A stretch of 64,000 nt of DNA from Marinomonas lutimaris (GCF_019426345.1 NZ_JAHLLW010000008.1:62001-126000); one strand, 5' to 3'; positions 17,672 to 27,987 are shown, numbered from the stretch's first letter. Translations and numbers: made by a program. Notes: a model not told the origin generated them from the letters alone.

Positions 17672-19392
17672 GATGTATTCCTTCTGCTAAACAAATTTTT
17701 TAATACCAATCGCCACCTAGTCCAGCGCGGTGGAATGAATTGTGCGAGCCAAAATACCATGATGGGAAAGAAGGCTTGCAACATCGCCATGCTGCCCACT
17801 TGTTTTCTGTCGCCCGATGCAGCTTGGGCAACGGCTTCGGTAGTTAAAGTGCTGTAACGGCCTTCACCCGCAATGAGCGTAGGCAAATATTGGGCGATGC
17901 TGACGGAAAAACCAATGGCAAAGGCGGTGAAGATAGCGGGTTTTAGCATGGCGATTTTAACCACAAGATAATTGCGCCAAGGGCGATGGTTGAGTCGATT
18001 GGCTTGCAGCAAGTATTCTTCTTGGTAGGCCAAGTAGGGGCCTTTTAGTGTTAAGTAAACATAAGGCAAAACGTACATCAGATGCAGAGCAATAATGGCG
18101 CACAAGTCGCCATTTAGGTTCAGATAAATCAGCAGCACGTGCAAACCAAACAAAAAACCAATCTGTGGCAAGAGAATCGGCACGTAAATCAGCCAATCGA
18201 ACACATGCGGTTTGCTTAAGCTTGAAACTTTACTGCTGTGGCGCTTTGTTTCTAACATGACAAGGCTTATGACGCACGCCATGAGCGTGGCAATCAAGGC
18301 AATGGTCAGGGTGTTTAAGGTAAGGTCCATTAGTAGCGGTGTGGCGCGTTCTATATTGTCCCATGTCCATTGACTCGGTAACGCATCGGGAAAGCGCCAG
18401 CGCCGAGTAAGCGACCAAATCGGCAGCAAAGCCAGAGCCACAAAGGCATTCAATAAGGCGAGCAACCCCAAAACTACGCCTAATCGAAGCAGGTTGTCGG
18501 TTAAACCAAAACGCTTGCCGTTACTGCGTTCAGCTCGGCTTAGTTTGCTGAATGACAAATGCGCCACTTCCCAGCCTGCTAAAACGGCAACAATGATCAA
18601 CATAAGGGAAATTGCGCCAGCGCTTGCCATTAAGCGCATGGATAAATCGGGATCATTAAACCAGCGTAATAAAGTCACCGCCAGTGTTGACGGTGTGTTG
18701 GGGCCGATCACCAAAGCCAAATCCACTACAGTCAAACTAAAGGCGACAACGATAAAAATAGGCAAACGAATAATTGGATACAGCTGAGGAATTAACACCT
18801 TGCGCCACAAGGTAAAACGGCTGTAACCGAGGGCTTGGCCGACTTGTAAGCTTTCTCGAGCCTTGATGCTTCTCATCGTGGCGAGCATGACAAACAATAG
18901 ATAAGGCATTTCTTTTATCACAAGGGCGAGAATCAGTGAAACGCCATAAGGATCTTGTACGGTAATCCAGTTAGGCGGTCGATCAAATCCTGTTAGCCAT
19001 GGGCTGAACAAGCGAACTAACCAACCGGACGGACTCAATAGAAACAATAGACCAATGGCAATGGCTGCATGGGGAATCGCCAAAATCGGTGATAAAAGTG
19101 CTTCGATTTTTTGGAAAAACGGACGCTGATAACCCCAAGCCAACAGCGACAGGGCGAACCAAAGAGCGAGCAGAGGTGCAGCGATACCGGTAATTAGCGT
19201 GAGTTTTAAGCTGGCGTAAAATTCCCCTTGAGCAAATAGATTATACCAAGGAGTGAAAGAAAGATTGTATTCACCAAGAGGCGGAAAATATGCAAACGCA
19301 GGAAGCAAGGTGCCGATCAAGCCTACGGCAACAGGAAATACCAATAATAGACTGATAGTCCCAGTGATCCATTTAGCGTGTTTTAACGGCAT
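17659..19392 (-). CDS. ynjC: ABC transporter permease, fused double-domain YnjC-like
   Basis: A 577-residue membrane protein with about twelve segments. It is built from two permease halves, each with an EAA-type loop: GYSRFTLWRKVLIPQL near residue 190 and NRLNHRPWRNYLVVKIAMLKP near residue 470. This fused form is the same as in thiamine (ThiP) and ferric (FbpB) systems. It works with the adjacent ATPase and solute-binding protein. The gap to the binding-protein gene is 63 bases with no terminator, so they form one operon. Confidence 0.85.
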   Translation of the reverse strand: MPLKHAKWITGTISLLLVFPVAVGLIGTLLPAFAYFPPLGEYNLSFTPWYNLFAQGEFYASLKLTLITGIAAPLLALWFALSLLAWGYQRPFFQKIEALLSPILAIPHAAIAIGLLFLLSPSGWLVRLFSPWLTGFDRPPNWITVQDPYGVSLILALVIKEMPYLLFVMLATMRSIKARESLQVGQALGYSRFTLWRKVLIPQLYPIIRLPIFIVVAFSLTVVDLALVIGPNTPSTLAVTLLRWFNDPDLSMRLMASAGAISLMLIIVAVLAGWEVAHLSFSKLSRAERSNGKRFGLTDNLLRLGVVLGLLALLNAFVALALLPIWSLTRRWRFPDALPSQWTWDNIERATPLLMDLTLNTLTIALIATLMACVISLVMLETKRHSSKVSSLSKPHVFDWLIYVPILLPQIGFLFGLHVLLIYLNLNGDLCAIIALHLMYVLPYVYLTLKGPYLAYQEEYLLQANRLNHRPWRNYLVVKIAMLKPAIFTAFAIGFSVSIAQYLPTLIAGEGRYSTLTTEAVAQAASGDRKQVGSMAMLQAFFPIMVFWLAQFIPPRWTRWRLVLKNLFSRRNTSCSV

Positions 19393-19455
19393 CTTGCTTC
19401 TTATTTAGATAATTATAGAGTTTTTCACGACGTGACGAGCGCAGTAGTCGTGTGA

Positions 19456-20685
19456 TTATTGTGCGTAACGCTTACGCCATTCCGCTTCTAATGCTCCAAC
19501 CCAGCTACTGTGTGGCTCGGGTAACGTTTGGCCTAACTCTTCAATGCTTAATGTGGCGATACCACGAGGCAGAGCGTCAAATTTGGCTTGTTCAGACGCA
19601 GGTAATTTTGCGTAAGATAAAACACTTAAGTCGCCCCAAATGGTTGGCGTTTGCTTTTTAATTTGCGCTTCTGGTGACAACATAAAGTTTGCCACGACTT
19701 GTGCTCCCGCTTTTGCGCCACTGTTATACGGAATTGCTAGAAAGTGTGTATTGCCAATGGTGCCGTTGGTGAAAACGTAAGAGCGCACCGAGTCTGGTAG
19801 ATTACCTTTGTCGATCTGAACCGATGCCGCGGAAATGTCGAAGCTTAATGCTACATCGATTTCTTGGTCATCGAGTAAACGCATCATTTCTTCTGAGCTG
19901 GATGGAAAGGTTTGACCATTGCGCCATGCGACCTTATGAAGCTGATCTAAATAGGCCCACAAAGGTGCGGTAATCTTGTCGAAATCCACACTGTCTGCGG
20001 GTTGTGCTAGCGCTTTGCGGTAAGGTGTTAATTCGTACAAAGCTTGTTTCAAAAATGTTGAACCAAGGAATTGCGGTGGTTCTGGATAGGTGATTCGTCC
20101 AGGATGTGCTTTGGCGTAGGTGAGTAAATCGGCAATCGACTTTGGCGGATTGCTCAAGGTCGCTGTGTCGTACATAAAGATGACCTGCGCCATGCCCCAA
20201 GGGGATTCCATGCCATCAACAGGCGTACCGAAGTCTTGGGTTAAGCTTTGGCGAGCATTTTCATCCACGTAAGTCATGTAGTTTGGTAGTGACTGGCTGA
20301 ATGGACCAAAGAGTAAATTATTGTCTTTCATAGCGCGGAAGTTTTCGCCATTGAGCCAGATAAGATCGATGGAACCATTGTTGTTTTTGCCTGCTGCTTT
20401 TTCGGCCAATACTCTGTTTACTGCGTCGGACGTGTCTGTCAGCTTCACTTGTTTAAGGGTGACATCGTATTCCTCTTGAATACGATCGGCGGCCCACTGA
20501 ATGTAATCGTTAATGTTGTCGGCACCACCCCAAGCATTGAAATACACGGTTTGGCCTTTGGCTTGTTGAAGCGTGTCTTGCCAGCTTTGTTGGCTTGCGT
20601 TGTTTTGAGTTGAAGTGGCTAGTGTAGGCAAGCTTGATAAGGCTAGGGTGGCAGCGATGGAAGCCGCGACAAACGATTTTCTCAT
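19456..20685 (-). CDS. ynjB: ABC transporter substrate-binding protein, YnjB-like
   Basis: A 409-residue periplasmic binding protein. A signal peptide is at about residues 1-23 (ALSSLPTLAT). YnjB-type features are GQTVYFNAWGGADNINDYIQWA, SIDLIWLNGENFRAMK, and SPWGMAQVIFMYD. Substrate is unknown; homologues resemble thiamine and polyamine binding proteins. It is the first gene of ynjBCD, with AGGAGAAAGGA directly before the ATG at 20685. It is divergent from the AstE/AspA-like gene. Confidence 0.85.
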   Translation of the reverse strand: MRKSFVAASIAATLALSSLPTLATSTQNNASQQSWQDTLQQAKGQTVYFNAWGGADNINDYIQWAADRIQEEYDVTLKQVKLTDTSDAVNRVLAEKAAGKNNNGSIDLIWLNGENFRAMKDNNLLFGPFSQSLPNYMTYVDENARQSLTQDFGTPVDGMESPWGMAQVIFMYDTATLSNPPKSIADLLTYAKAHPGRITYPEPPQFLGSTFLKQALYELTPYRKALAQPADSVDFDKITAPLWAYLDQLHKVAWRNGQTFPSSSEEMMRLLDDQEIDVALSFDISAASVQIDKGNLPDSVRSYVFTNGTIGNTHFLAIPYNSGAKAGAQVVANFMLSPEAQIKKQTPTIWGDLSVLSYAKLPASEQAKFDALPRGIATLSIEELGQTLPEPHSSWVGALEAEWRKRYAQ

Positions 20686-20861
20686 TCCTTTCTCCTGATG
20701 TTCTTTAGTTGTTTTAATCTTTACGAAAGCTTAGACGTAAATAGATCCTTGTTTCTTACAGTCCTTTATTTAAGGAATTGTTTTTTATTAAAAATTGGTT
20801 TTAGCGTACCATGTTGCAGGCTCAAATTGGGCGAATGTTTTACAGCTTTTTTCGAGGTGTT

Positions 20862-22004
20862 ATGTCTTACCAAATTTACTCTCATGTATTACCGAGCGCT
20901 ACACCAGGCACTCAGCGTGTGTTAAAAGCCCATCACTTTGGTGAAGCAGGTGCGCGTCCTAAAGTGTATTTTCAGGCGGGATTACATGCAGACGAATGGC
21001 CGGGGTTTTTGGTGCTTAACACCTTGCTGAGAAAACTGAAAAAAGCCGACGATGCAGGTTTGATTCAAGGCGAAATTGTCATCGTTCCTGTGGCGAACCC
21101 GATTGGTTTGGCGCAAAATTTTCACGGTTATATTCCGGGCCGCTTTGCGTTTTCTGACGGTGGTGGCAACTTTAACCGTAACTGGCCGCAGTTAGGTGCG
21201 AAAGTTGAAAAACGCATCAAGGGCGATGTGACTGGCGATATTCAAAGTAATATCGAACTAGTTCGCCAAGCGATTCATGACGAGTTGGTGTTGCTGCCAG
21301 AAACCACCGAACTGCAAGGCATGAAGAAAACCTTGTTGGCTTTGTCTATGGATGCAGATGAAGTTATCGATCTGCATTGTTCTGGGGAAGCCAGCATGCA
21401 CGCCTATGTAGCGCAAGAATTTGAAAGTCACTTTAAGCCTCTGTTGGCTTTGTTAGGTGCTAAGGTTGGCTTGTCTGAATTAGAAACGGGTGCGGCCTCG
21501 TTTGATGAAACCAATGTCAGTGTGTGGCGTGATTTAAAAGCCCATTATGCCCATTTGATTCCTTGGGGAAGCCGCTCTTTAACGGTAGAATTACGCGGCG
21601 AAAATGACATTTCTAATGAGTTTGCTCAGCAAGATGCACAAGCTTTATTTGATTATCTTGTGCTGCGAGAAGTGATTGCTGGTAAGTCACCCGCGATTGA
21701 TGACAGCGACGTTGAATATTATCCACTGGATGCCATGGATTTAGTCAAAGCGCCGTGTGCTGGCATTGTCTGTTATCACAAAGCCATTGGCGACGAAGTA
21801 GAAGAAGGCGAAGTGATTGGTGAAGTGGTGAACCTAATGGACGATGACGTGGAAAGCTCCAGTTATCCTTTGGTTTCACGCACCAATGGCGTGTTTTTTG
21901 CCCGTGTGCAGCGCCGTTTGGTGGTGTGTGGCGAATCCATTGCCAAGATCGCTGGCAGAGAACATCTGGCGTTTCGTGAGATCGGCAAGTTGTTTGAAGA
22001 CTAG
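20862..22004 (+). CDS. Succinylglutamate desuccinylase/aspartoacylase (M14) family protein
   Basis: The ATG at 20862 is preferred because GAGGTG precedes it; an upstream in-frame ATG at 20811 would add 17 poorly conserved-looking residues. The product has 380 residues. The M14 zinc site is visible: H42-A-D-E45, GGGNFNRNWP, DLHCSGE with the third ligand, and a late E in LTVELRGEND that fits the catalytic glutamate. The C-terminal part (residues 290-380) looks like a barrel-sandwich domain (APCAGIVCYHKAIGDEVEEG). It should remove an acyl group from an amino acid derivative. Substrate is unknown; it does not resemble canonical DoeB. Confidence 0.8.
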   Translation: MSYQIYSHVLPSATPGTQRVLKAHHFGEAGARPKVYFQAGLHADEWPGFLVLNTLLRKLKKADDAGLIQGEIVIVPVANPIGLAQNFHGYIPGRFAFSDGGGNFNRNWPQLGAKVEKRIKGDVTGDIQSNIELVRQAIHDELVLLPETTELQGMKKTLLALSMDADEVIDLHCSGEASMHAYVAQEFESHFKPLLALLGAKVGLSELETGAASFDETNVSVWRDLKAHYAHLIPWGSRSLTVELRGENDISNEFAQQDAQALFDYLVLREVIAGKSPAIDDSDVEYYPLDAMDLVKAPCAGIVCYHKAIGDEVEEGEVIGEVVNLMDDDVESSSYPLVSRTNGVFFARVQRRLVVCGESIAKIAGREHLAFREIGKLFED

Positions 22005-22076
22005 AAAAACTAATGACTTAAAAGTCGATAATTAGTAATTGAAGATCCAATCGTATAAATACTAGGCAAGATTATT

Positions 22077-24383
22077 TTGACACAAGCGCAACCCAATACA
22101 GAGGTGACCACCTCGTTAACCGATGAGCAAACGCTTGTTGTAAATCATGATCTCACGTCACCAGCGAAAGTCATTGCCGTGGCTGGCGCGGGTAAAACCA
22201 CCACCTTAATTTCTCGTATCGAGCATTTGTTGGCTCAGGGTGTGGACCCGTCTCACATTGGCGTATTTATGTTTAACAAAAGCGCGCAAGAAGAATTCTC
22301 CGAGCGTTTGAGTAAGCGGCTCATGGCCGCTGGGCATTTACGCTCTCCCAGTGTGATGACCTTTCATGCCTTTGGTATGAAGTTTTGTCGTCGTTTGGAA
22401 CAGCAAGGTTGGTTGTCTGCCGCCAAGCTCATTACCGATGATTTTAGTTTGGTAAAAATGTTGCGCGAGGCGTTACAGCGTCTGGTTCGCAATGGCGAGA
22501 AAATCGCTATGCTAGATGAGAAAGACTGGCTTGAAGACGTGCTGTTGTTTGTCGATCAAGTGAAAGCTTCTGACCAACCCGCGCAGATCGTTTTTGAAGC
22601 TTTGGGCTGGTCTAACGAGCGTAAGTTTTTCCCGGCGTTATACGATGAGTTAGAGAAGCTACGCAAACGTAATAACATACGCTTTTTTGCTGATTTGCTC
22701 AGTGACCCTTATGAATTAATCAGTGAATTAGACGAAGCTGAACGCGTGAGAGTGCGTGGCTTAGTACCTGATTTCCGTTATTTGTTAATTGACGAATTTC
22801 AAGATATTAATCCTTGCCAATACGAGCTATTAAAATTGCTTTATCCTGCGCCTTGTCAATGGATGATTGTGGGCGACGTACAGCAATGTATTTACGAATG
22901 GCGCGGTGCCAGCCCAGAGATCATGGCAAGTCAGTTTGACCAAGACTTTGCTGGTGTGGCGACTTATCCGCTAAGTACCAGTTTTCGTTTCGGTCATGCG
23001 GTCGGTTTAATGGCGTCGAGCGTGATTAGTGAAAATGATCCTGATGCCTTGGTAATTGGTGCCGGCGAGCGCACGCGAGTGTCTTTTGCCCGCGCTCCGA
23101 AGACAGGTAAGGCGTTGTTGGGGGAGCTGAAATCTTGGGTGGACGAAGGTCGTGCATTGAGCGATACCGCGGTGCTGGTGCGCTTGTACAGTGACATGGT
23201 TCCAGTGCAACTCGCCTTGATGCACAAAGGTGTGCCGTATCAATTACATGGTGATTCGCCATTGTTGGAAAATCGCCAAATTCGTATGTTGATGGCGTAT
23301 CTTGCTGTGATTGCTGGTGGTTTGGAAACGTCGAACACCTTTTTTCATCCGGATGATATCGAATACTTGCTGACGGTACCGAGCCTTGGTGGTTCCATGG
23401 CACAGCGTAAAACCTTGATCCAACAAGCCAAACAATCGCCGCATTTGTTGCCGCAGATTATAGAGTCCGTGGCTGACGCGACAGATGGTTGGCGTGCTAA
23501 AAAACTATACGAACGTGCTGATTGGTTGCGCAGCTTAAGTATTTATCGCACCGATCCGGCGCAAGGCTTGGCGCACACTTTAGAAAAGTTAGGCATTTAT
23601 CGTTATTTCGAAAGCACCAGCAGTAAAGATATTCAGACCCAAGAAAAGATAGCTACTTGCGATGCCTTTATGGCTTATGTGCGTGGTGTTGGCGGTGATG
23701 CAAAATCGATTTTAGAACAACTCGCCACCTTGAATGAAAAACAAACGGACGATGTTCATGGCGTGCATTTGATGACGATCCATAAATCGAAAGGTTTGGA
23801 GTTCGATCAGGTGTTATTGTCTGGCTTACAAGAAGGGCGTTTCCCTTATTACGATGAGGATTTGAGCGCCATAGACAAGCAGGCCGCCAGTGATATGGCG
23901 TCGGAGCGACGTCTGTTTTATGTGGCCATAACGCGGGCAAAACAGAAATTAGTTCTGCTCGAATCCCCAAGTGCTGATGAGCACAAACGTATGAAACAGG
24001 GCGACATTCCCCGCGCTGCCTTGAAAAGCTTGTCCTTGTCGCGCTTTGTGTTCGAAGCACAGCCTTACGCGGTGAGTCGTATTTGCGAAGCTTGGTATGT
24101 CGAGAATGTTGGCACGCCAATTGATACGGAAAAAGGTTCGGTCTTTCAGCGTTATTTGAACGCGGTTGATCCTTCTCCGTCGCTGACCTTTCGTCATCGC
24201 GTTGAAGGAAAGAGCCTTTTGCAGCCCGGCGACAAAGTTCGCCACGATCAGTTCGGTCAGGGTGTTGTCGTTCGACAAGAACAAGACGCCAAACAAATGA
24301 TTTTTGTGGATTTTGGTGAAATGGGTCTAAAACGCTTTAATCCCAAGCACACACAACTTATTAAACTGTCTTCCAGAGCCTAA
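22077..24383 (+). CDS. UvrD/Rep-type superfamily 1 DNA helicase
   Basis: A 768-residue helicase. Motif I is AVAGAGKTTTLISRI at about residue 37, motif Ia is FNKSAQEE, motif II is LLIDEFQDINPCQY, motif III is VGDVQQCIYEWRGA, motif V is VHLMTIHKSKGLEFDQVLL, and motif VI is YVAITRAKQKL. A C-terminal Tudor-like segment (GDKVRHDQFGQGVVVRQE) resembles that of PcrA/UvrD. The start is TTG at 22077, since no suitable ATG precedes the conserved Q-motif (LTDEQTLVV). It lies 11 bases before the oxygenase gene, suggesting cotranscription. It is one of several UvrD-like helicases such genomes carry and not obviously UvrD or Rep itself. Confidence 0.88.
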   Translation: MTQAQPNTEVTTSLTDEQTLVVNHDLTSPAKVIAVAGAGKTTTLISRIEHLLAQGVDPSHIGVFMFNKSAQEEFSERLSKRLMAAGHLRSPSVMTFHAFGMKFCRRLEQQGWLSAAKLITDDFSLVKMLREALQRLVRNGEKIAMLDEKDWLEDVLLFVDQVKASDQPAQIVFEALGWSNERKFFPALYDELEKLRKRNNIRFFADLLSDPYELISELDEAERVRVRGLVPDFRYLLIDEFQDINPCQYELLKLLYPAPCQWMIVGDVQQCIYEWRGASPEIMASQFDQDFAGVATYPLSTSFRFGHAVGLMASSVISENDPDALVIGAGERTRVSFARAPKTGKALLGELKSWVDEGRALSDTAVLVRLYSDMVPVQLALMHKGVPYQLHGDSPLLENRQIRMLMAYLAVIAGGLETSNTFFHPDDIEYLLTVPSLGGSMAQRKTLIQQAKQSPHLLPQIIESVADATDGWRAKKLYERADWLRSLSIYRTDPAQGLAHTLEKLGIYRYFESTSSKDIQTQEKIATCDAFMAYVRGVGGDAKSILEQLATLNEKQTDDVHGVHLMTIHKSKGLEFDQVLLSGLQEGRFPYYDEDLSAIDKQAASDMASERRLFYVAITRAKQKLVLLESPSADEHKRMKQGDIPRAALKSLSLSRFVFEAQPYAVSRICEAWYVENVGTPIDTEKGSVFQRYLNAVDPSPSLTFRHRVEGKSLLQPGDKVRHDQFGQGVVVRQEQDAKQMIFVDFGEMGLKRFNPKHTQLIKLSSRA

Positions 24384-24393
24384 GGAACGCGTA

Positions 24394-25350
24394 ATGTCTA
24401 TTCCATTAATTGATTTATCCAAGCTGATTCATGAGAGCGAATTGGTACGTCAGAGTGAGATAGTTGCCCTAGATAAGGCATGTCGTGAGATTGGTTTCTT
24501 CTACCTTACCAATACAGGTATTCCAAAAACATTGATGGCGGCGTTGATGCGCGAAGCCAAGCGTTTCTTTAATCAGCCGCAAGATGTGAAAAACACCATC
24601 GATATTAAAAACAGCATTAATCATCGTGGTTACGGCAATATTGGTGAAGAGCAGCTCGACGAAATTGGTCATGCGGATTGGAAAGAAACCTTTGATATGG
24701 CGTTGGACTTTCCTAAGGATCATCCTTTGGCGATTAAATATCCGACGGCTTACGGCCCTAACCAGAATCCAAGTGATCCTACGACACTAGAAGTGCTGCA
24801 AGAATACTATGTAGAGGCTTTCCAAGTGGCGCAGAAGCTGCTGACGGCTATGGCGCAAGCCTTGTCCTTAGAGGATGACTTCTTTACGCGCGGCTTTAAA
24901 GATCACGTGACTGTTTTGCGCATGATTCACTATCCACCACGCCCAGCCAACGACCATGACAATGGCGCGGGTGCGCATACGGATTACGGTTGTGTCACCT
25001 TGCTATTGCAAGATCAGATTGGTGGTTTACAAGTGAAAAACCGCCAAGGTGAGTGGGTCGATGCGACGCCAATCGACAATGCCTTAGTGGTCAATATTGG
25101 TGATTTGATGCAGCGTTGGACTAATGACGAATACGTTTCTACAGCGCATCGAGTGCGTGCTTCATTGCCAGATGTGCATCGCTACTCGTTCCCATTCTTT
25201 GTGGAACCAGATTACGAAACCAACGTTGAGTGTGTGCCAAGCTGCGCGACCGCTGATAAACCTGCCAAATATGATGGGATCTTGAGTGGCGACTGGATTC
25301 AGTCGCGCTTTGATGCAACCTATGCGTACCGAGAGAAAGAAAAAGCTTAA
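24394..25350 (+). CDS. 2-oxoglutarate-Fe(II) oxygenase, isopenicillin N synthase-like
   Basis: A 318-residue protein with the N-terminal DIOX_N domain (IPLIDLSKL..., ACREIGFFYLTNTGIP) and a jelly-roll catalytic domain. The iron triad is H-x-D in GAHTDYGCVTLL with the distal His in STAHRV. The 2-oxoglutarate-binding Arg-x-Ser lies in HRYSFPFF. It probably oxidises a small molecule in the cytoplasm; substrate is unknown. Translation likely starts 11 bases after the helicase stop, with AAGGAA before the ATG. Confidence 0.85.
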   Translation: MSIPLIDLSKLIHESELVRQSEIVALDKACREIGFFYLTNTGIPKTLMAALMREAKRFFNQPQDVKNTIDIKNSINHRGYGNIGEEQLDEIGHADWKETFDMALDFPKDHPLAIKYPTAYGPNQNPSDPTTLEVLQEYYVEAFQVAQKLLTAMAQALSLEDDFFTRGFKDHVTVLRMIHYPPRPANDHDNGAGAHTDYGCVTLLLQDQIGGLQVKNRQGEWVDATPIDNALVVNIGDLMQRWTNDEYVSTAHRVRASLPDVHRYSFPFFVEPDYETNVECVPSCATADKPAKYDGILSGDWIQSRFDATYAYREKEKA

Positions 25351-25447
25351 TCTGGGTGACTGACAAGTCGTGAAGATAACGCGCAATGATATAAAAGATA
25401 AAATATTTACTAAAACAAGAAGGGTTCAAAAAAAGAAGAGCCAAAAA

Positions 25448-25468
25448 AATGACCGCTAGGCGGTCATT
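25448..25468. terminator. Terminator overlapping the amidotransferase stop codon
   Basis: The 9-bp stem AATGACCGC/GCGGTCATT has a 3-base loop. An A-run lies on one side and a T-run on the other, so it can act on both strands. The last codons and stop of the leftward gene lie inside the stem. Confidence 0.75.
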
Positions 25469-26241
25469 TTTAATAATTCAGACAAAGGTTGGATTTGGTA
25501 ATTTTGACCTTTGATTCTGGCAATATGTCCTGCTGGCACTTGAGTCCAGCTGTCACTGGAATGGTCTAGCGGTTCTGAGCCAATCACGATGTGTTTTTCA
25601 AATTGCTTGCAGTATAAGCTTGGTGCTAGTTCGTCACTAGAAAAGCGAATGGCGGTGATTTCTTCCCCATCTGAAAAAACCGCTGTGAAACGCAACGGAT
25701 CTTTGATGTTTTTCTGCTTCATCATCTCCATAATTTGCGCTAGGGTCATTTCTATCGCAGCTTCAGGATTAGCTTCTAATCCATTGGCAATCATCAATAA
25801 GAAAATAACTTCGGAATCGGTTGCGCCATGTCGATGGCTATAAAGATGTTCAGGTATCAAGCGATCCAGTTGCCAGCGTAAAGACTCATAGCCACCAATT
25901 TGTCCGTTGTGCATGAATAGCCAGTTTTTGTAACTGAATGGATGGCAGTTTGAGCGATTGGTTTCTGTGCCAGTGGAAGAGCGCACATGGGCGAAAAACA
26001 AGCCGCTTTTAATATGTCTCGCTAGGCTTTTTAAATTACTATCACTCCATGCAGGCAATACTTCATGATAAAGGCCTGGTTCCTCGCGTTCATCGTACCA
26101 GCCCAAACCAAAACCGTCTGCATTCACTGTCACTTCCGATTTTCTAGCGCTTAAGCTTTGATGAATTAAAGAATGCTCTTGTTTGAAAAGTAATGACTCA
26201 AGGTAAACCGCGTCACCTTGATACGCCATCCAACGACACAT
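25456..26241 (-). CDS. yafJ: Class II glutamine amidotransferase, YafJ-like
   Basis: A 261-residue protein that begins M-C-R-W-M, so after Met removal Cys2 is the N-terminal nucleophile of a class II (Ntn) glutaminase domain. Conserved elements are GFGLGWYD, FAHVRSSTGTET, NCHPFSYKNWLFMHNGQIGG and ATDSEVIF. No synthetase domain is attached, as in YafJ/EgtC-type proteins. Acceptor and pathway are unknown. It is monocistronic and faces the convergent oxygenase gene. Confidence 0.85.
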   Translation of the reverse strand: MCRWMAYQGDAVYLESLLFKQEHSLIHQSLSARKSEVTVNADGFGLGWYDEREEPGLYHEVLPAWSDSNLKSLARHIKSGLFFAHVRSSTGTETNRSNCHPFSYKNWLFMHNGQIGGYESLRWQLDRLIPEHLYSHRHGATDSEVIFLLMIANGLEANPEAAIEMTLAQIMEMMKQKNIKDPLRFTAVFSDGEEITAIRFSSDELAPSLYCKQFEKHIVIGSEPLDHSSDSWTQVPAGHIARIKGQNYQIQPLSELLKMTA

Positions 26242-26262
26242 GATTTTCTCCTAGGAATGAAA

Positions 26263-26285
26263 AGGGGAAGTGACTAACTTCCCCT
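26263..26285 (-). terminator. Terminator of the chemoreceptor gene
   Basis: The 9-bp stem AGGGGAAGT/ACTTCCCCT with a 5-base loop is followed on the minus strand by TTTTC. It lies between the chemoreceptor stop and the amidotransferase start. Confidence 0.7.
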
Positions 26286-26319
26286 GAAATCTTAATCTAA
26301 AAAGTATACTCCTGTAACA

Positions 26320-27987
26320 CTATACTTTGAAATAACTGATCTTAGCTGAAAGTTGTGTTGCCAATGAGGCCAGTTGTTCTGCAGAGTTGCTAATAGAATG
26401 AATCGACTTCGTTGTACGTGAGGCAATTTCGGTAATATTCTCGACGTTGCGGCTTACTTCAGCGGTTACCGAGGCTTGTTCTTCGGCGGTTGCTGAGATT
26501 CTGTCATTCATATCGCGAATCTTAGACACGGATTGGTTGATATGATGAAGCGAGTCTTCCTCATGTTTGACCTGATTCACTGCATCGGTAGAGCGCTGAT
26601 GACTTGATGTCATGGCTTTTACCGCAGAGCTAGTGCCGCTTTGTAGCAAGGCGATCATTTTCTCGATCTCTTGCGTGGCATTCTGGGTGTTTTGTGCAAG
26701 ATGGCGAACTTCATCGGCTACTACGGCAAAGCCACGACCTTGCTCGCCAGCACGTGCTGCTTCAATCGCTGCGTTTAAAGCGAGTAGGTTGGTTTGTTCT
26801 GCAATACCTAGAATGACGTTAAGAATATTACTGATTTCTTTAGTATTGGTTTGCAATTCATTAATAGTATCCGCAGAGCTGGCAATTTCGCTTGCTAACT
26901 CCTGAATGCTATTAATTGTTTTTGTGACAATGGTTGTGCCTTCGTTCGCTGCTACTTCTGCTTCGTGCGCAGCTTGGCTTGCGTCTGTCGTTGATTCAGA
27001 AACATGTACCGCCGTGGCTTGTATTTCTTGTATCGCTTGAGAGATAAAATTGGTTTCTTGTTGCTGGCGATCTACCATTTCAGAGGATTCGTCGGTAATG
27101 CGATTAAGATCGTTAGCGGCAGTTGTTAGCATCGAGCTGGATTCTGCTACGTCATGCAAAATGCTACTAAGTTGTACAACGAGTTTGTCCATTGCTGTTT
27201 CTAGCATGCCGATTTCGTCTTTGCGTGTGCTGGTGATTTTAGATTGAACCAAATCACCTGAGGCAATTTCTTCTGCACGTCGAACTGCTTTAATAAGTGG
27301 TCTACAAATGCCGTTAACAATGATGATGCTGATGGCGATACCAATCACAATAAGCACGGCAGCGAGTATGCCACTAGTGTAAATGGTTTGGTCTAGTTTG
27401 TGATTTTGATTATCAGCCACGGCGCTGCTGTATTCATTTATAGAGGCAATAATGTCCTCCATTTGCTTGTTCACCGTGATTAGGCTCTCGTCGGCAGCGC
27501 GACGAGATTTACTTGCTTTCATGGTATTTAACTTTACCCACCAGCTGTAGGTTTCTGTGCTGGCTTCTAAGAAAATAGCTTGTTGCTCTTCTAGGGCTTT
27601 AATTTGTTCTAGTAGGTCACCTAATCCATCATGAACTGGCATGGTGGCAAGAATGCTTTTTACATTCTCTATACTGGTGACTAGTTCACCAGTATAAGTT
27701 TTGAATTTTGCGGCAGACTCAGCAATCTGTTCAGTGCCATATCCACCAATAGATTTTGCGATAGAGACTTGGAAATAACCACGCTCAAATTCAACAGATT
27801 GTTGCAGTAAAAGCTGGCGGCTTTTTTCTAGATTTTTAACGAGTTGAAGGCTTTGATAAGAAAGGCTTTGTAATTCGGAAGAAACGGATTTACTGGTCAG
27901 TGCAGAGCTAATGCTGATGCCAATAATTACTAACGAAAAGAGTGCAATAAGTGAGAGTATTTTGGTGCGTACGGACAGATTTAACAT
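26320..27987 (-). CDS. Methyl-accepting chemotaxis protein
   Basis: A 555-residue chemoreceptor. TM1 is at about residues 11-31 and a helical periplasmic sensor domain of about 170 residues follows, probably a four-helix bundle. TM2 lies near 205-227, a HAMP domain is at about 228-282 ([16 protein letters not shown]), and the cytoplasmic signalling hairpin carries the near-invariant tip [20 protein letters not shown]. It feeds CheA/CheW. Ligand is unknown. No pentapeptide CheR tether is present at the C-terminus. Confidence 0.92.
   Translation of the reverse strand: MLNLSVRTKILSLIALFSLVIIGISISSALTSKSVSSELQSLSYQSLQLVKNLEKSRQLLLQQSVEFERGYFQVSIAKSIGGYGTEQIAESAAKFKTYTGELVTSIENVKSILATMPVHDGLGDLLEQIKALEEQQAIFLEASTETYSWWVKLNTMKASKSRRAADESLITVNKQMEDIIASINEYSSAVADNQNHKLDQTIYTSGILAAVLIVIGIAISIIIVNGICRPLIKAVRRAEEIASGDLVQSKITSTRKDEIGMLETAMDKLVVQLSSILHDVAESSSMLTTAANDLNRITDESSEMVDRQQQETNFISQAIQEIQATAVHVSESTTDASQAAHEAEVAANEGTTIVTKTINSIQELASEIASSADTINELQTNTKEISNILNVILGIAEQTNLLALNAAIEAARAGEQGRGFAVVADEVRHLAQNTQNATQEIEKMIALLQSGTSSAVKAMTSSHQRSTDAVNQVKHEEDSLHHINQSVSKIRDMNDRISATAEEQASVTAEVSRNVENITEIASRTTKSIHSISNSAEQLASLATQLSAKISYFKV

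Noticed and set aside
20862-22004. Assigning the AstE/AspA-like gene as doeB of the ectoine pathway.
   Set aside because: It lies 18 kb from the doe operon, and its sequence does not follow the DoeB pattern; the M20 gene already fills that step.
8411-24476. The 16-mer TAGTTGCCCTAGATAA occurs both in the terminator at 8411 and inside the 2OG oxygenase gene near 24460.
   Set aside because: One such 16-base match is expected by chance in a window of this size; there is no shared flanking sequence.
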